A stretch of 64,000 nt of DNA, from assembly GCF_018070075.1 (NCBI RefSeq), contig NZ_JAGPXE010000013.1:124001-188000 (forward strand). Reading direction: 5' to 3'. The translations under genes and the position numbers were made by a program. How positions within the stretch are numbered: the first letter of the stretch is position 1; each line of letters starts with the position of its first letter. Below the pieces are notes generated by a model. That model ran no database searches. It had not been told where the DNA came from and saw nothing but the letters and a program-made list of their open reading frames with translations. The DNA comes from Saccharopolyspora endophytica (lineage in GTDB: Bacteria; Actinomycetota; Actinomycetes; Mycobacteriales; Pseudonocardiaceae). Positions 43,522 through 53,223 of the stretch are shown one piece after another.

Positions 43522-44343
43522 ATGGCCCCTCCTGTCACGAACCAGCAGCAGCGCAGGCGCCGAGCCGGTCTGGGCCTGGCGGCCATCGTCGTGATGGTCC
43601 TGGCCGTCGTTGCGATGGCGGGCGCGCTGGTGGTCTCGCACTACGTCACTGACCGGCCCGCACCGGCTCCCGCCCCGCCCCCGTCGAGGCCGGATCCGGA
43701 TTCGGGCGGCTGGGACCTGGCGGCTGAGCACGCCCTGGCGAGTGCCCCGATGGCGGCACTGCCAGCGCAATCGGCGCAGCCGCAGCCGATGACCACCGAG
43801 CGGGCCGGTGAGCCCATCACCGTTCCCGCGCCCATGCAGACCGCCGGGCGCTGGATCACCGGCGGGTTCCCCGCCACCCCAGAGGGTGCGCTAGGGCAGC
43901 TCACCGCCCTGGATGAGGCCGCGATGCGCGGCGGGGATCCGGCCACCTACGCACGCGGGTTCCGCGAGCTGGCGTTGCCGGGTGCCCCGCAGCCGGACAC
44001 CACCGGGCTGTACTCGCTGCTGCGCTCGATGCGCAGCAGCGCCGGGCTCCCGCCCACCGGCGCGGTGCTGGACCTGACCGCGAACTACCAGGTCACGCAC
44101 GGCCAGATCAAAGGCGTCACCGATGGCGGCCGCTACGTCGTGGCCTGCGTGCTCGGCCAGTTCTCGGTCGACTACCAGGGCCAAACCCTCACCGCCGGTG
44201 TCGGGGATTGCCAGGCCCTGCGCCACGTCGGCGGGGACTGGCGGATCTCGCCCGGCCCGCTCCCCGCACCCGCCCCAAGCGCGTGGCCGGGCAGCGCGGA
44301 CGCGGTCCATGCCGGGTACCGGGATCTGAAGAGGGGTGGCTGA
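43522..44343 (+). CDS. Bitopic transfer protein, possibly VirB8/TcpC-like
   Basis: The protein has 273 residues. A basic N-terminus (QQQRRRRAGLG) and one helix (LAAIVVMVLAVVAMAGALVV) are followed by a Pro-rich linker (residues 48-62) and an extracytoplasmic domain of about 180 residues ending QALRHVGGDWRISPGPLP. The TAGVGDCQALRHVGGDWRIS end resembles NTF2-like domains of VirB8/TcpC proteins, which is suggestive only. It starts three bases after the previous gene, within the operon. Confidence 0.65.
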   Translation: MAPPVTNQQQRRRRAGLGLAAIVVMVLAVVAMAGALVVSHYVTDRPAPAPAPPPSRPDPDSGGWDLAAEHALASAPMAALPAQSAQPQPMTTERAGEPITVPAPMQTAGRWITGGFPATPEGALGQLTALDEAAMRGGDPATYARGFRELALPGAPQPDTTGLYSLLRSMRSSAGLPPTGAVLDLTANYQVTHGQIKGVTDGGRYVVACVLGQFSVDYQGQTLTAGVGDCQALRHVGGDWRISPGPLPAPAPSAWPGSADAVHAGYRDLKRGG

Positions 44344-44344
44344 G

Positions 44345-45823
44345 ATGTGGCCCTTCGACGACATCGGTAGCGCGATCGGCGGCAAGCTCAAAGAGCTGGT
44401 CAGCTCGGCGTTTGAGACGGCGATGCAGGCGTTGTGGGACGCCAGCCTGTGGATCCTGCGGGAGGCGTTCCGGCTCGCCGACCAGTTCTCGGTGTTCACA
44501 GTGGACACACGCGAGGGTCCGATCTCCGTGCTCTGGCCCATGATGCTGTGGATCTCCGGCGTGCTGGCGCTCGGGCTGTTCTTCTGGCAGATGACCATGA
44601 CCTCGCTCCGAGGCGGGCGCGGGTTCATGCGGCTGATCGGCGGCCCGGTTCAGTACGGGATCGCCCTGGCGATCACCGTCGGCATGGTGGCGGGGTTCCT
44701 CACCGCGGCCGACGGACTCACCCACGGCATCCTCCAATACGGCCTTCAGTCGACCAACTTCCAGGACGCGCTCCAGCACACGACGTTCGCCGACGCAGCC
44801 CAGGACGGTGTCAAGGCGGTCGTGCTCGGGATCTGCGCGTTCATCGGGGTCATCCCGGCGGGCATCGGCTACGTGCTGGAGATGCTGTTCCGCGAGGCCG
44901 CGATCTACGTGCTCGTGGCCACGATCCCGATCACCGCCGCGGGGCTGCTGGCCAACGTCACCAAGGCGTGGTTCTGGAAGGCCATCCGCTGGATCTTGGC
45001 CTGCATCGCCATGAAGCCGGTGCTGGCGATGACGCTGGTGCTGGGCGTGGCCATCTCCGGCGGGTCGAAGGGCCTGTCCGGGCTTCTGGCCGGAGTCGGG
45101 GTCCTGATCATTTCCCTGCTGATCCCGTTTGTGCTGTTCCGGCTGTTCGCGTTCGTCGATCCGAACTCCGATGCCGGTTCGACGTTCCGCGACGCCCTCG
45201 CCGGTGTCGGGGTGTCCTCCTACGGCTCTGGCAACCCGGCGATTCAGGCCGCGAACGCCCTTGCCGGCGGCGGCTTCGGTGGCGGGGGCGGCGGCAGCGA
45301 TGCGCAGGAGTCGGCCAACGCCGACCGCTTCGATTCGGCGATGGCCGACTACGCCGACGGCGAGATGGACAACCACGGCGTCGGCCACAGCTCCGGCGGT
45401 TCCAGCGGTGGCGGGGGCGGTGGTGGCGGCGGGGGCTCCGCATCGCCGTCCGCAGCAGACCCCGGCGGCGACGGCGATGACGACGTCCTTGGCGGCGACG
45501 GCGCTGCGGCCCCGCCCGCTGCGGCCAACAGCGGCCGCGTGACCTCCTCCGACGGCATCGGCCCGCAAGGCGTCGGCGGCGGCGCCGACGGCACCGACGG
45601 CTTCGGCGGCGACGGCGGTGGCGGTGGGGGTGGCAGCGCAGGCGGTGGATATCCCGAGCCGCCTCCTCCTGAGCCTCCCGACTACGGACACGGCCCCGAC
45701 GACGACGGCGGTGGCGGGGGCGGCGGTCCCCGCGGCGGCGGTGGTGGCGGTGGACCCAAGAACAACGGTGGCGGCGGTGGCGCTGCTGCCTCTGACGACG
45801 TGGAAGCGGCGGTGGTCGTATGA
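44345..45823 (+). CDS. VirB6/TrbL-like polytopic protein with Gly-rich tail
   Basis: The protein has 492 residues. Residues 1-280 contain six or so membrane helices (ISVLWPMMLWISGVLALGLF, VQYGIALAITVGMVAGFLTA, VVLGICAFIGVIPAGIGYVL, IPFVLFRLFAFVDP). From about residue 310 to the end the chain is a disordered Gly/Ser/Asp tail with runs of eight or more glycines. The topology matches VirB6/TrbL channel proteins of type IV secretion. The ATG lies one base after the previous stop, and its stop overlaps the next start. Confidence 0.75.
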   Translation: MWPFDDIGSAIGGKLKELVSSAFETAMQALWDASLWILREAFRLADQFSVFTVDTREGPISVLWPMMLWISGVLALGLFFWQMTMTSLRGGRGFMRLIGGPVQYGIALAITVGMVAGFLTAADGLTHGILQYGLQSTNFQDALQHTTFADAAQDGVKAVVLGICAFIGVIPAGIGYVLEMLFREAAIYVLVATIPITAAGLLANVTKAWFWKAIRWILACIAMKPVLAMTLVLGVAISGGSKGLSGLLAGVGVLIISLLIPFVLFRLFAFVDPNSDAGSTFRDALAGVGVSSYGSGNPAIQAANALAGGGFGGGGGGSDAQESANADRFDSAMADYADGEMDNHGVGHSSGGSSGGGGGGGGGGSASPSAADPGGDGDDDVLGGDGAAAPPAAANSGRVTSSDGIGPQGVGGGADGTDGFGGDGGGGGGGSAGGGYPEPPPPEPPDYGHGPDDDGGGGGGGPRGGGGGGGPKNNGGGGGAAASDDVEAAVVV

Positions 45824-47331
45824 GTACCAACAACGTTCGGATCTATCGCGGTCTGGCCCGGCGCGAGCACGCAGGCTGGATCATGGGACTGACCCCGTTG
45901 CAGGCACTGACCTGCATCGTGCTGGCCGTTCCGGTGCTCTGGACCGTCAGCGCAGGCCAGTTCCTCACCGCCCTGATCCTGGCCACGATCTGCGGGTTCG
46001 TCGCCTGCCTGGTGGTCGTGCCCGTACGCGGGCGGCCGGCGTTCCGCTGGCTGGCGCACCTGGTGCTGCACCAGCTCGGCGTGCTGTTCGGCTGGTCGCG
46101 CTGGCAGTCCAAGGCCGCATCGGGCCTGCCGGTCGATCCCGACGAGCCGGATCTGCCCGGTGTCCTGCAACGGGTCTCGTTCCCTGACGGTCCGGTGTTC
46201 AAGGACCGCGGCCGGATCGCGCTGATCCACGACACCGGCGACGGCCGCTGGGGCGCGACCGCGCGCCTGACCCACACCGGTGTTGGGATGCTCAGCAACG
46301 AGCAGTGCGAACGGCTGGCCTCCCGGCTGGGCAACCTGCTGCTGAGCATCGGGCATCGCGACGTGATCGACCGGATGTCGCTGCTGGTGCGCACCGTGCC
46401 CGACGACGGCACCGAGTACACCGTGTGGCGCTCGAAGCACGAGGTCGACCAGGCGCCGCCACTGGCCCGTCAGGCCGCCGACGAGCTGGACCGCACCATC
46501 GGCGCCGTCTCGGTGCGCCACGAAATCTTCGTGACCATCTCCGGCACCGAAGACGCGCTGCGCAAGCCGGCAGCCGCCGCTGGCGGCGGGACCGAGGGAC
46601 GAGCGCGGGTGCTCTACCGGGTGCTCGAGGGTCTCGAGGACCCGCTCAAGGCCCTCGGCGCCGACAGCGTCGAATGGCTCTCCGGCAGCGGACTGGCCGA
46701 GGCCATCCGCACCGGCTTCAACCCGGACAGCTCGGCGGTGTTGCGGGCCGGGCACCTCACCGGCGATGGCCAGCAGGGCCTGCCCAAGGCCGCCGCCGGG
46801 CCGACCGAGGCACCCTCGCCGCCTCGGCGCCGCTATGACCACGACGCGTACTCCACCGTGAGCTACAGCGTGCTCATGCCCGAGGCGGGCACGGTGTTCG
46901 GCAGCCTCTCGCCACTGCTGGCGGTCAAAACCGCAGGTGAACGCCGGTGCCTGGCAATCCATTACGAGGTCATGGACGCCCGCCGAGCCTCGCGGGCGGT
47001 GCAGAACTACCGGTTCCGGGCCGGTGTACTGCGCGATTACAAGAGCTCGAAGGGGTTCTCGGCCTCCGCATCGGACGAGCGGGAAGCCAGCGGCGCCCGT
47101 GCGCAGGAAAAGGCGGTGGCCGCAGGCCATTCCATCGTGCGCTACGCCGCCGCCTCGGCGGTGACGGTGCCCGCGCACTGGAACGTCGAGGACCACGCCG
47201 CCCGCCTGGAAAACGACGCCGCCGGCCGGTTCCGGCTGCTGCGGCTCGATCTCGCTCAGGATTCCGCGTTCGTCGCCGCCTGCTTGCCGGTCGGCGTCGG
47301 GCTGCCGCGCGCACGGGGAGGTTTGCTGTGA
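45820..47331 (+). CDS. SCO6880-family transfer protein
   Basis: The protein has 503 residues. Two N-terminal helices (about residues 25-65, LQALTCIVLAVPVLWTVSAG and FLTALILATICGFVACLVVV) form a PrgI/VirB3-like anchor. A large soluble part follows: GRIALIHDTGDGRWGATARL, ERLASRLGNLLLSIGHRDVI and GAVSVRHEIFVTISGTEDAL, which resembles the N-terminal domain of VirB4 proteins. So VirB3- and VirB4-N-like regions are fused here, and the ATPase domain is encoded by the next gene. ATGA overlap upstream and GTGA overlap downstream show tight coupling. Confidence 0.8.
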   Translation: MSTNNVRIYRGLARREHAGWIMGLTPLQALTCIVLAVPVLWTVSAGQFLTALILATICGFVACLVVVPVRGRPAFRWLAHLVLHQLGVLFGWSRWQSKAASGLPVDPDEPDLPGVLQRVSFPDGPVFKDRGRIALIHDTGDGRWGATARLTHTGVGMLSNEQCERLASRLGNLLLSIGHRDVIDRMSLLVRTVPDDGTEYTVWRSKHEVDQAPPLARQAADELDRTIGAVSVRHEIFVTISGTEDALRKPAAAAGGGTEGRARVLYRVLEGLEDPLKALGADSVEWLSGSGLAEAIRTGFNPDSSAVLRAGHLTGDGQQGLPKAAAGPTEAPSPPRRRYDHDAYSTVSYSVLMPEAGTVFGSLSPLLAVKTAGERRCLAIHYEVMDARRASRAVQNYRFRAGVLRDYKSSKGFSASASDEREASGARAQEKAVAAGHSIVRYAAASAVTVPAHWNVEDHAARLENDAAGRFRLLRLDLAQDSAFVAACLPVGVGLPRARGGLL

Positions 47332-48833
47332 AAACCCGCATGAACGAGCGCAGCGCCGCACAGCTGCTGGCCGACTTCGGTGCCCCGCCACCGAGCAAAC
47401 CGCGCACACCGAACCGGCCTACGGCGCAGAAGGAGCGAGTCAACCGGCCCATCGCCCCGCGTCGCGGCCTGGCCCGGCCCGGTCAGGGCTGGGCTCCGGT
47501 CGAGGCCCCGCTGGCGGTGTATGAGGCGGCCACACACGAGATCGGCGGGCTGTTTCCGCTGCTGGCGGCCAACGGCGTGCCCGCTGTGGGAGCCCGCATC
47601 GGCTACGACACCGTCAGCGGAGGCGCGTTCTACGCCCACCCCATCGAGTGGGTGCTGCGCGGGCTCGGGACCAACCCGAACATGGTGATCTTCGGTGAGC
47701 CCGGACGCGGCAAGAGCAGCACCGTCGTCGCGTTCTTGCTGCGCATGATGCTCTTCGGCGTCCGCACCCTGATCAGCGGCGACGTGAAAGGGGAGTACTC
47801 GCCGCTGCTGCGGGCGCTGGACATCAACCCGATTGCGCTGGGCCGGGGCTCCTCGGCGCGACTCAACGCCCTGGACCTGGGGCCGCTGGCCAGCCGGTGG
47901 GATTCCTGGTCGGTCGACCGGCAGCGCGAGGAGCTGGACGGGGTGCTCGGCCGGTGGGTCAAGCTGCTGACCGCGCTCGCCGAAGCGCAGGGCTACTCGC
48001 CGACGGTCACCGACGAGGCGGTGCTCTCGCAGGTGCTGCGGCGCCTGGTCGGCGCCGCCGACGGCTACACCCACCTGCGGCCGGTCACCATCCCCGACGT
48101 CCAGCGCGAACTCGCCGACCCGGACACGGCGTTGTGGGAGGACACCCGCTTCGCTGACCGGCGTCAGTTCCTCGACACGCTGCGTCCGATCACCGACGCG
48201 CTGGCCAACCTGGTCAGCGGTCCGCTGGCCGGGCTGTTCGACGAGCCGACGAACTTCGAGCTCGACTGGGCCGCGCCGATCCAGTCGATGGACCTCTCCC
48301 TGCTGCGCAGCCGCGGGGACCAGGCAGTGGCCGTGGCGCTGACCTGCTTGGGCTCCTGGTCGTCGATGATCACCGACCTCCAGGACGACGGGGAGATCCG
48401 CATCGTCGTGCGCGACGAGGTCTGGCGGCAGATGCGCCTCGGTCCAAAGGCCGTGCAGGCCGTCGACTCCGACCTGCGGCTGTCCCGTGCGGAGAAGAAG
48501 ATCCAGATCCTCGTCGGCCACAAGCCCAGCGACTTCCTGTCCGTGGGCAACGCCGGCTCCCAGGAAGTCGCGATCGCCAAGGACCTCCTGGCGCTGTGCT
48601 CCACGCGGATCCTGTTCGGCCAGTCCACACGGGTCGCCGACGAGCTGGCCGAAGATTTCGTCCTGTCCGGCAAGGAATCCGACGTCACCACGGGCTGGTG
48701 CATGGAGCGCACCGGCCGGGCGCTGTGGAAGATCGAGAACAACCCCGGCTACAAGGTCCAGTCGGTGCTGTCGCGCACCGAGAAGCACACCTTCGACACC
48801 AACGCCCAGCTGCGGGCCGGTGGGGACCGGTAG
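47328..48833 (+). CDS. VirB4-like conjugation ATPase
   Basis: The protein has 501 residues. Walker A is VIFGEPGRGKSSTVVAFLL near residue 123, Walker B is EIRIVVRDEVWRQMRLG near residue 360, and LVGHKPSDFL with ILFGQS fit later VirB4/TrwK motifs. It should power assembly of, or transport through, the secretion channel at the inner membrane. The GTG overlaps the stop of the SCO6880-like gene and follows GGGGAGG. Confidence 0.88.
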   Translation: MKTRMNERSAAQLLADFGAPPPSKPRTPNRPTAQKERVNRPIAPRRGLARPGQGWAPVEAPLAVYEAATHEIGGLFPLLAANGVPAVGARIGYDTVSGGAFYAHPIEWVLRGLGTNPNMVIFGEPGRGKSSTVVAFLLRMMLFGVRTLISGDVKGEYSPLLRALDINPIALGRGSSARLNALDLGPLASRWDSWSVDRQREELDGVLGRWVKLLTALAEAQGYSPTVTDEAVLSQVLRRLVGAADGYTHLRPVTIPDVQRELADPDTALWEDTRFADRRQFLDTLRPITDALANLVSGPLAGLFDEPTNFELDWAAPIQSMDLSLLRSRGDQAVAVALTCLGSWSSMITDLQDDGEIRIVVRDEVWRQMRLGPKAVQAVDSDLRLSRAEKKIQILVGHKPSDFLSVGNAGSQEVAIAKDLLALCSTRILFGQSTRVADELAEDFVLSGKESDVTTGWCMERTGRALWKIENNPGYKVQSVLSRTEKHTFDTNAQLRAGGDR

Positions 48834-48839
48834 GCGGCC

Positions 48840-49970
48840 ATGTCGGGGTCGAGCAAGGGCACCGTGTGGTCGATGGTCGCCGTCGCGCTGACGGCCTTCA
48901 TCGTCATGCCTGCGGCGATGGTCGGGGTCGCGGTCCTGGCGGTCTCCGGGAGCCTGGGCATCGCGTTCGGCGGCTGCCACGGCGACGGCGGCCCCGGCGG
49001 GGGCGGGCAGCAGGTCGGCGACCAGCAGTGGTCCGGCGAGCAGATGACCAACGCCCAGACCATCACCTCGGTGGTCCAGCAGCGCCACCTTCCCAAACGG
49101 GCCGCGGTCCTGGCGATTTCCACCGCGATCGTCGAGTCCCGGCTGATCAACGTCCACTACGGAGACCGCGACTCGCTGGGGCTGTTTCAGCAGCGCCCGT
49201 CGATGGGCTGGGGTTCGCCGGAGGAAGTCACCAACCCCGCCTACGCCACCGGGAAGTTCCTCGACCACCTGGTGCAACTCGACGGCTGGCACACCATGCC
49301 GCCGGGCGTGACCCAGCAGAAGGTGCAGGCATCGGCGTTCCCCGACCGCTACGCCCCGCAGGAACAGCCCGCCAGCCAGCTGATGGACAAGTTCTGGACC
49401 GGCCCGGACAACCCGGTCCCGCCGCCGAGCGGCGGGGATACGGCCCAGCAGGCGTCGGCCAGCCAGTCCGCGCTGGGCTGCCCGGACCAGGGCGCATCGA
49501 ACATCCCGCTCGATCCGGCCAAGCTCCCGCCGGGCTTCCAGCTGCCGAGTGACCCGAAGCAGCGCGCGGCCGTGGAGTTCGCGCTGAGCAAGCTCGGCGC
49601 CCCGTACGTGTGGGGCGCGAAGGGCCCGGATGCCTTCGACTGCTCCGGGTTGATGCAGGCCGCGTGGGCTCGCGCCGGGGTACCGATCTCGGCGGGCACC
49701 TACGGCCAGAAGGACGACGGCCGCGCCGTCGGATCACTCGCCGAAATCCAGCCCGGTGACCTGGTGTTCATCCCCGGCTCGCTCGGCTCCCCGTCCGATC
49801 CGCGGCACGTGGGCATGTACGCCGGCCACGGCGTGATCGTCAACGCCTACGACTCCTCCACCGGCGTGATCCTCGAACGCCTCGATGCGTGGGCGCCCCA
49901 GGTCGTGTCCATCCGGCGAATCGCCGAACCCACCACACCGCCACCACCGCAAGGGAGTCCGCAGGCATGA
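48840..49970 (+). CDS. Cell-wall hydrolase with lytic transglycosylase-like and NlpC/P60 domains
   Basis: The protein has 376 residues. One N-terminal helix (residues 9-41) anchors it outside. Residues 85-175 look like a transglycosylase-type fold (AVLAISTAIVESRLINVHYG with Glu, DRDSLGLFQQRPSMGWGS). Residues about 240-365 are an NlpC/P60 endopeptidase: GAPYVWGAKGPDAFDCSGLM gives the catalytic Cys and PRHVGMYAGHGVIV the His. It would open peptidoglycan for the transfer channel, as VirB1/TcpG-type proteins do. It lies six bases after the VirB4-like gene. Confidence 0.88.
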   Translation: MSGSSKGTVWSMVAVALTAFIVMPAAMVGVAVLAVSGSLGIAFGGCHGDGGPGGGGQQVGDQQWSGEQMTNAQTITSVVQQRHLPKRAAVLAISTAIVESRLINVHYGDRDSLGLFQQRPSMGWGSPEEVTNPAYATGKFLDHLVQLDGWHTMPPGVTQQKVQASAFPDRYAPQEQPASQLMDKFWTGPDNPVPPPSGGDTAQQASASQSALGCPDQGASNIPLDPAKLPPGFQLPSDPKQRAAVEFALSKLGAPYVWGAKGPDAFDCSGLMQAAWARAGVPISAGTYGQKDDGRAVGSLAEIQPGDLVFIPGSLGSPSDPRHVGMYAGHGVIVNAYDSSTGVILERLDAWAPQVVSIRRIAEPTTPPPPQGSPQA

Positions 49971-51850
49971 GCAGCAACCACCGCATTGCACCCACCGCCG
50001 ATCGCGACCTCGCGCTGATGGGCGTGCTGGTTTCCGTGCTCGGCGCACTGCTGGCCCTGGCCGCCGGGCTCATGGCCGGCGCCGCAGCCGCCACCGTGGT
50101 CGCCGGTGGCCCCTGGCAGATGCCCGGCTTCGACACCTGGGTGTCCGGGGTGTTCGCCGTGCTCGGCAACCCCGCCGATCCGGCTGCGGGCCTCGGAGCA
50201 CCGTGGGCCCCGGCGCTGGCCGGGCGGCCGGGCCTGTACTGGACGGTCACGCTGGCGATCATCGCGACCGCGGTGGCTGTCCTGGCCACGGTGGCCGGGC
50301 TGGCCTGGCGCCGGTTCGGCCCATCGCAGCCCGGTCACGCCAGCCGGGAGGACATCCGCCGCGAGCTCTCCCTGGAGGCGGCTCGGCGCACCGCCGAGTG
50401 GACCCGGCCGAGCCTGAGCCCGCGCGAGCGGCGCCGCGCACCGCTGGAACAGGTCGCCGCACCACTGCACCGCGGCCCGAACCACCAGGTCATGTGCACA
50501 CCGCTGGAAAACCCCACCGGCGCCTTCGCACCCACCCAATCCGGCAAGTCCCGCACGGATCTTGTGCACAAAGCGCTCGCCGCACCGGGCGCGCTGCTGT
50601 GCAGCACCACGAAACCCGACTTGGTCGAGTTCGCCGCGCTGGCCCGCACCCGCCGCCGAGAAGCCGGTCCCGTGCTGGTCTTCGACACCACCGGGCAGGT
50701 GCACTGGCCCGCGCAGGTCCGCTACTCGCCGGTGACCGGGTGCCAATCGTTCACCACCGCGCGCCGCCGCGCCGAAACGCTCGTCGATGCCGCAGCGGTG
50801 GGCCTGGAAAACGTGGGCGGCAACGACAAGGTGTTCCGCGAGCGCGCGAAGATGGTCGTGCAGTCCTACCTGCTCGCCGCCGCCCACGCCGGGCGCGGAG
50901 TCGCCGACCTCGTCCGGTGGGCGATCACCAAACCGCCGGACCAGGAGCCGGTCGAGCTGCTGCGCCAGCACGGCTTTCCGGAGCTGGCCGACAACCTGCG
51001 CTCCGAGATCGGCATGGTCGCTGAGACCTCCGACGCGGTGTGGCTCAGCGTCCGCCGGGTCATCGAGCCCTGGCTGGACCCGCACCTGCGCGAGCTGTGC
51101 TCCCCGAAGCCGGGGGAGGAGTTCGATCCTCGCTCGTTCATCGGCAATCAGGGGTCGCTGTTCCTGGTCGCCGGGGAGCACCAGGCCGCCCAGGTCCGGC
51201 CGGTGCTGACTGCGCTGGTCGAGGACATCCTGACCAACGAGCAGGAGATGGCGCTGTCGTACCCGTCGCGGCGGCTTGATCCTCCGGCCACCAACGACCT
51301 CGACGAGCTCTTCGACGCCACGCCGGTGCCGCGACTGCCAGAGATCCTGGCCGATTCGGCAGGTCGGGGCGTGATCATCCACTGGGCCGCGCAGTCGCTG
51401 GCGCACCTGGACACCCTCTACGGCGAGAACGGGCGCCGCCAGCTGCTGGACAACACCACGACACTGACGCTCTGGGGCGGCATCAAGGACCCCAAGACCT
51501 TGGAGTGGATCTCCACGATCGCCGACCACCACGAGCGGCGGCGCTACCAGCAGCAATCCGATGGCTTGTTCGGCATCGGCCGCACCTCGGTCGGCACCGA
51601 GTCCGTGCCGACCTACCGGCCCGGCGCGGTGCGCACGGTCGACCGCGGCCGCGTCCTGGTCTTCCACCGGCACCTCAAGCCGATCTTGGCCCGCACGGTC
51701 GATGTCAAGCGCCGCAGCGACTGGAAGTCGCTCAAGGCCGACGTTGACGCGGTGCGCAACGGCGAGGTCCCCGTGTCCCCGGATGGATACGCCCTGACCA
51801 GCTCCGCGCAGCCCGCAGCGCCCGCCTACCAGGAGGTGAAGCCGCTGTGA
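49967..51850 (+). CDS. VirD4/TraG-type coupling protein
   Basis: The protein has 627 residues. Two N-terminal helices (residues 14-45 and 86-110) are followed by a cytoplasmic ATPase: GAFAPTQSGKSRTDLVHKAL (Walker A) near residue 190, LLCSTTKPDLVEFA, and NDLDELFDATPVPRLPEIL then GVIIHWAAQSLAHLD, the usual late motifs of coupling proteins. It would link the DNA-relaxase complex to the channel. ATGA overlaps the previous stop and GTGA the next start. Confidence 0.88.
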   Translation: MSSNHRIAPTADRDLALMGVLVSVLGALLALAAGLMAGAAAATVVAGGPWQMPGFDTWVSGVFAVLGNPADPAAGLGAPWAPALAGRPGLYWTVTLAIIATAVAVLATVAGLAWRRFGPSQPGHASREDIRRELSLEAARRTAEWTRPSLSPRERRRAPLEQVAAPLHRGPNHQVMCTPLENPTGAFAPTQSGKSRTDLVHKALAAPGALLCSTTKPDLVEFAALARTRRREAGPVLVFDTTGQVHWPAQVRYSPVTGCQSFTTARRRAETLVDAAAVGLENVGGNDKVFRERAKMVVQSYLLAAAHAGRGVADLVRWAITKPPDQEPVELLRQHGFPELADNLRSEIGMVAETSDAVWLSVRRVIEPWLDPHLRELCSPKPGEEFDPRSFIGNQGSLFLVAGEHQAAQVRPVLTALVEDILTNEQEMALSYPSRRLDPPATNDLDELFDATPVPRLPEILADSAGRGVIIHWAAQSLAHLDTLYGENGRRQLLDNTTTLTLWGGIKDPKTLEWISTIADHHERRRYQQQSDGLFGIGRTSVGTESVPTYRPGAVRTVDRGRVLVFHRHLKPILARTVDVKRRSDWKSLKADVDAVRNGEVPVSPDGYALTSSAQPAAPAYQEVKPL

Positions 51851-52500
51851 GCGAGGACGACATCACCCCGAACCGCCGCCGTCGTGAACCCGCAACGGAC
51901 GAGCCCAGCGAGCACGATCCGGCCAACACCGAGGAGCTGGACAAGCAGCTCAGCGCGATCACCGAGGTCGTCGGCGGGCTGGCCAAGAAGGTCAACTCGC
52001 TCCGCGAGCGCATCGACGCCCTCGAAAACGGCGACACCGGCGACGAGGACGAGCAGGACGACAAGCACGACCGGCCCGCCGCGTGGGTGGTGTTCACCCC
52101 GCCGGCCGCGGCCGAGGACCGCCAGCACCGCAAGGACGGACACAGTCCGAACTGGACACTGGATAACTTCGTGGCCTGGTACAACGCCACCTACGTAGGA
52201 CTGGCCGGTGGTCCCGCCACGCCGATTCCCGAGTGCTGGCGCCAGCATCCCGGCCTGGCGATGGAGGTCGCCACGCTCGCCTACAGCTGGCGGCGGGCCA
52301 ACGTCGGCGCCACCGCCAACGTGCGCGACGCCCAGTACTGGCATCACACCTGGCGGCCCGGTTTCGCCGCCCGGCTCAACGAGTGGACCCACGCGCACTG
52401 CATCGACGGACGACACCGCCCCGCCGGGGCCAGCGTCCGCCCTGACCGCTTTACCCAAGCCACATCCGAAGAAGCGCACGTCAGAAAGGAAGCGTCATGA
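51847..52500 (+). CDS. DUF4913 family protein
   Basis: The protein has 217 residues. A charged N-terminus (residues 1-75) includes a short coiled coil (LDKQLSAITEVVGGLAKKVN). The DUF4913 core follows: WTLDNFVAWYNATYVGLAGG, PIPECWRQHPGLAMEVATLA and WHHTWRPGFAARLNEWTHAH. The family is found on actinobacterial plasmids and ICEs beside transfer genes; its role is unknown. The GTG start overlaps the coupling-protein stop. Confidence 0.78.
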   Translation: MSEDDITPNRRRREPATDEPSEHDPANTEELDKQLSAITEVVGGLAKKVNSLRERIDALENGDTGDEDEQDDKHDRPAAWVVFTPPAAAEDRQHRKDGHSPNWTLDNFVAWYNATYVGLAGGPATPIPECWRQHPGLAMEVATLAYSWRRANVGATANVRDAQYWHHTWRPGFAARLNEWTHAHCIDGRHRPAGASVRPDRFTQATSEEAHVRKEAS

Positions 52501-52718
52501 CCGCCACCGCTCCACGCCAATCCAGTCCTCGTCCAGCACCAGGACCGCGCTGCCCGGAATGCCAGGTACCCACCCGCTGGCTGCCGCACCCGTTGCTGCG
52601 GTGGTTCTGCCCCGACTGCGAGGTGTCCTGGCGCGATCCCTGCCAACCAGGACTGCGTGAAAACCCCAGCGCCACCGTCAATCCGTTCGCACCAGCACTC
52701 GTGGAGATCCCGTCATGA
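52497..52718 (+). CDS. Small zinc-ribbon protein
   Basis: The protein has 73 residues. Two CxxC pairs (RCPECQVPTRW and WFCPDCEVSW) should bind one zinc ion; the flanks are Pro-rich. The ATG overlaps the stop of the DUF4913 gene, and its own stop overlaps the next ATG. Function is unknown. Confidence 0.65.
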   Translation: MTATAPRQSSPRPAPGPRCPECQVPTRWLPHPLLRWFCPDCEVSWRDPCQPGLRENPSATVNPFAPALVEIPS

Positions 52719-53176
52719 CCGACTACGACACGCGCTCCTACACCGCTCGCCGTGCCATCCGCGCCGCCGAGCCGACGCCCCTGCACACCGCGCACCGCGT
52801 CATCGGCGTCGAGCACACCGTCCCGGAGATCCTGCCCGGCAGCCTGCTCGCCAGCCGCGGAGAACAGGTGTGGGCCACCGGATCGCTGATCGCGATGTTG
52901 GAGGACGCGACCTGGGAAGTCGTCGCTCCGCACGTGCCCGACGAACGCGCGCTGGTCGGCTGCGGCGGCGTCTACGAGCACACTGCACCGACCCTGCCGG
53001 GCCAGCAGGTGCGCATCGAGGTCTACCGCACCTATGTGCCCGAGGGCGGCGGAAAGCAGCTGTGGACCGTGCGTGCGGTCAACGTCGCTACCGGTCAGCA
53101 GGCCGGCGTCTTGCACCACGAGGTGGCCACCCCGAATCGCGCGCGGTTCTACCGACGGCTTCGCGCGCGGATGTGA
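52715..53176 (+). CDS. Hot-dog fold thioesterase-like protein (FlK-like)
   Basis: The protein has 153 residues. ILPGSLLASRGEQVWATGSL, IAMLEDATWEVVAPHVPDER and GGVYEHTAPTLPGQQVRIEV follow the pattern of FlK-type hot-dog thioesterases, in which a Thr/Glu/His set acts on short acyl-CoAs. It is preceded by an N-terminal extension of ~35 residues. Acyl-CoA thioesterase activity is inferred; why a transfer operon carries it is unclear. It is coupled by ATGA overlap to the zinc-ribbon gene. Confidence 0.6.
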   Translation: MTDYDTRSYTARRAIRAAEPTPLHTAHRVIGVEHTVPEILPGSLLASRGEQVWATGSLIAMLEDATWEVVAPHVPDERALVGCGGVYEHTAPTLPGQQVRIEVYRTYVPEGGGKQLWTVRAVNVATGQQAGVLHHEVATPNRARFYRRLRARM

Positions 53177-53223
53177 GGAAAACCAGCACGTGACCAGCAC
53201 AACGACGCACAGGGAGCCCGACC

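Noticed and set aside
47256-49292. Leftward 678-codon frame across the VirB4-like and NlpC genes
   Set aside because: Antisense shadow of two genes with complete Walker and NlpC motifs.
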